From positions 1 to 7,345 of the forward strand of contig JAUHWE010000223.1 of assembly GCA_030424825.1 (NCBI GenBank): DNA of 7,345 nucleotides, given 5' to 3'. The notes beneath the pieces were generated by a model that was not told the origin of the DNA, did not search any database, and worked only from the letters and a program-made list of their open reading frames with translations. Positions 5,376-7,345 of the stretch are shown here, in pieces. Every line of letters begins with the position of its first letter. The first letter of the stretch is position 1. Source of the DNA: Verrucomicrobiia bacterium. GTDB taxonomy: Bacteria; Verrucomicrobiota; Verrucomicrobiia; Opitutales; Opitutaceae. Position numbers and translations under genes: made by a program.

Positions 5376-7345
5376 CTAATGGGAGTTAACGTTTGTATTT
5401 CGACGTTTTTGAAAGGGGGCGGAATGCACGATTGCGGCTAGCAGAGCGGAAGGACGGCCCTCGCTTTGCTTAAGCGTTTCGACGAGCTCATCGATGGTTG
5501 CGGTGTCGTAGTACTCCATTCCTCTTCCCAGGGCATAAGTCAGCAGCTTTTCGCTTAAGCAGTAATAAAAGTCTACAATACGTTCATTGGCAAGAATTCG
5601 CTTCATTTCCTGGATGGAGGAAAAGGACTCCCCGGTGATCAGCGTGCCGTCCGTCTCGATGGGCTGGCTGAGCTCGGCGTCCCGCCATATGCCCATGGCA
5701 TTGAAGTTTTCCAAGGCGAGCCCGAGTGGATCCATGCGATTGTGGCAGGAGCGGCAAAGCGTGTCTTCGCGGTGGAGGGCCAGCGTTTCGCGCAGGCTCA
5801 TCGCTTCGATGTCTTTTCCGTTCGCGACGTCTTCAAGCGAAGGAATATTCGGTGGAGGTGCGGCAGGGGGCGTACCCAGAATGTTCTCCAGAATGAAAAC
5901 GCCGCGCTTAACGGGAGAAGTGCGAGTCGGGTTGGAAGTGTAGGCTAGGATCGTGCCTTGGGTCAGAATTCCTCCTCGCGGGCTGCCGGGCGCTAGGGAA
6001 ACTTTACGGAACTTGGAGCCTTCGACACCTTCGATCGCGTAGTGGGTGGCGAGCCGGTCATTGAGAAAGGTGTAGTCGCTGTCGAGCAATTCGGAAAGGT
6101 TCCGGTCTTCCCGAATGATGTGCTCGAAATAGAGTTCGGTCTCCTGGCGCATGGCTCGTTGCAAAGGAGGCTTCAGTTCCGGCCGGTCTTCATCGTAGAG
6201 GGCGCGTACTAGCGTCCGTGTTCGAGTGTAAGCTTCCTGCTGTTCCGGAGTGCGAAGCGCGTCTGGGATCTCTCGGAGAAGCGAGTATTCCTCCCGCGCC
6301 GCCCTCGCATCAGGATTCGGATGGTCGCGGAGCCAGACATCTAAGGAGCTGATATTTACGGATTCAATGTCCCGGGCGTGGAGCCATTGCCCCGAGAAGT
6401 TTTTTATAAAGGCGTCCGACCGTTTATCAGCCATCATCCGCTTCAGTTGTGCATCCAGGTTTTCTCTAAGCGTGCCTTCTCGTGCCAAACGAAAAAGCGC
6501 TTCGTCGGGCATGGACGACCAGAGGAAATAGGACAGTCGGGAGGCGAGGGAGTACTCGTCAATGAGAGGGTATTTGTCCTTGGCAGTTTCCTCGAGGGCG
6601 GCTTCCTGGCGAAAAAGAAATCGGGGAGATGCGAGTACGGCGACCATTGCCTGGGAAACTCCCATCTCGTAAGTGAACCCCTCTTGGGAAGCGACTTGCT
6701 GGGCAAGACGAGTCAGCTGATCGACGGTTTCTTCGTCCACGGGTCGCCGATAGGCACGCGAGGTAAAGTCGCGCAGCAATCTACGCGTGTAGTCGGTTCG
6801 CAAGGATTTCTCTTGGGGGACTCCCCCTGGGAAAAAGCGATCATAATTTTTCGGCTGTATCCAGTGTTCGCGTGCGTAGGGACCGCGTACGGTCAGCTTT
6901 TCAATGCGCATCTTAAGGCGCTTGATCTTTTCCAAGTCGAAAGTGAGCGGTTCCACTTCGAATTCGAATCGTTTTTCTCCCGGCTTCCAGTCGTAGTCGA
7001 ACGTGTATTCGAAAGTCTTTCCAGAGATGTATTCAAATTCCTGTTCGATCTTCGTTTCGCCATCGATTTTGAAAACGAGCCGGCAGCGGTTGTAGTCGAA
7101 GCCATTGAAGCTAGAAAAACTGACGGGCTTAAGATTGAGAACGACTTGGTATTTCCCAGGTGTCTTGATTTCATAGCTCGCGGTGCGGCTCGAGGGGGAA
7201 TAGAAAGAGAGCTGCAGGTCGTCTTTGGATTCGTCGTCCTCTAGGGTTGGGGGACTAAAGAGTTCAACCAATGCTTCGTCTGCCAGGACGTGTTCGGGCA
7301 ATATTCTGGCGGTGGTCGGAACAGCCTCGCTGATGATTTGATTGG
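5376..7345 (-). CDS. DUF1592/DUF1588/DUF1585 c-type cytochrome protein, N-terminus off the edge
   Basis: The reading frame stays open to the right edge; 14 codons beyond the TTG at 7301 read NQIISEAVPTTARI, so that TTG is not the true start. Residues below are counted from it (641 visible). Approximate domains: a beta-rich, CBM-like region (30-140), DUF1595/PSD5 (170-232, with SRAYRRPVDEETV), DUF1592/PSD4 (250-422, with ASRLSYFLWSSMPDEALF), DUF1588/PSCyt3 (440-540) and DUF1585/PSD2 (555-632, with KLLTYALGRGMEYYD). The DUF1588 part contains the haem c motif CRSCH (516-520, bases 5742-5756), then NRMDPLGLALENF; nearby methionines could be the distal ligand. Family members usually begin with a signal peptide, a planctomycete-type cytochrome domain and DUF1587, expected beyond the window. 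A charged stretch (about 322-376) looks inserted within DUF1592. The protein is expected in the periplasm, probably moving electrons for an unidentified oxidation together with its DUF1552 partner, encoded 3 bp downstream. Confidence 0.94.
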   Translation of the reverse strand, partial: NQIISEAVPTTARILPEHVLADEALVELFSPPTLEDDESKDDLQLSFYSPSSRTASYEIKTPGKYQVVLNLKPVSFSSFNGFDYNRCRLVFKIDGETKIEQEFEYISGKTFEYTFDYDWKPGEKRFEFEVEPLTFDLEKIKRLKMRIEKLTVRGPYAREHWIQPKNYDRFFPGGVPQEKSLRTDYTRRLLRDFTSRAYRRPVDEETVDQLTRLAQQVASQEGFTYEMGVSQAMVAVLASPRFLFRQEAALEETAKDKYPLIDEYSLASRLSYFLWSSMPDEALFRLAREGTLRENLDAQLKRMMADKRSDAFIKNFSGQWLHARDIESVNISSLDVWLRDHPNPDARAAREEYSLLREIPDALRTPEQQEAYTRTRTLVRALYDEDRPELKPPLQRAMRQETELYFEHIIREDRNLSELLDSDYTFLNDRLATHYAIEGVEGSKFRKVSLAPGSPRGGILTQGTILAYTSNPTRTSPVKRGVFILENILGTPPAAPPPNIPSLEDVANGKDIEAMSLRETLALHREDTLCRSCHNRMDPLGLALENFNAMGIWRDAELSQPIETDGTLITGESFSSIQEMKRILANERIVDFYYCLSEKLLTYALGRGMEYYDTATIDELVETLKQSEGRPSALLAAIVHSAPFQKRRNTNVNSH

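Noticed and set aside
6378..7244. Long open frame (288 codons) on the plus strand
   Set aside because: It lies entirely antisense to the well-supported cytochrome protein, whose conserved domains and haem motif are on the minus strand. The plus-strand translation shows no recognisable family, signal or motif.
7299..7301. TTG as the translation start of the cytochrome protein
   Set aside because: The frame remains open for 14 further codons to the window edge, no signal peptide follows the TTG, and family members normally have a signal peptide and cytochrome and DUF1587 domains upstream.

Overview
The window most likely comes from a Verrucomicrobiota genome (Opitutae-like), with Planctomycetota as the alternative. 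The argument rests on an adjacent pair of genes for a DUF1592/DUF1588/DUF1585 c-type cytochrome-containing protein and a DUF1552 (HXXSHH) protein. This pair is highly characteristic of those two phyla. Several secreted proteins of lineage-typical kinds, the lack of clear Shine-Dalgarno sequences before the four starts that can be seen, and intergenic gaps filled with short palindromic repeats fit the same picture. This is an assignment from family knowledge; no database search was run.

Layout. Positions 1-328 hold no confident gene: perhaps the last codons of an upstream gene, a 9-bp inverted repeat, and an inverted doublet of a REP-like repeat. Positions 329-1459 (+) encode a secreted NHL-type beta-propeller protein with a histidine-rich leader. 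A third copy of the same REP-like repeat lies just beyond its end, in the gap where it converges with the next gene. The remaining genes are all on the minus strand. In transcription order they are: the DUF1592-type cytochrome protein (5376 to beyond the right edge), the DUF1552 protein (3999-5372, only 3 bp downstream), a secreted enterochelin-esterase-like hydrolase (2875-3885) and a secreted BD-FAE/xylan-esterase-like alpha/beta hydrolase (1597-2613). The gap 2614-2874 contains a 29-bp near-perfect hairpin bracketed by two inverted copies of another short repeat, giving a MITE-like arrangement of about 211 bp.

How the genes may work together. The DUF1592 and DUF1552 genes are almost certainly one transcription unit; their proteins are exported (the second by an apparent Tat signal) and probably act together in the periplasm, though their biochemical role is not established. 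The two esterase-type hydrolases downstream and the propeller protein are all predicted to be exported, so the locus looks like a periplasmic module. Removal of ester groups from an organic substrate such as a decorated polysaccharide, alongside cytochrome-linked chemistry, is a plausible inference but is not shown by the sequence. I found no transposase, integrase, CRISPR array, tRNA or rRNA. The least ordinary material is the density and arrangement of palindromic repeats in the intergenic gaps and the His-rich, amidating-lyase-like propeller.
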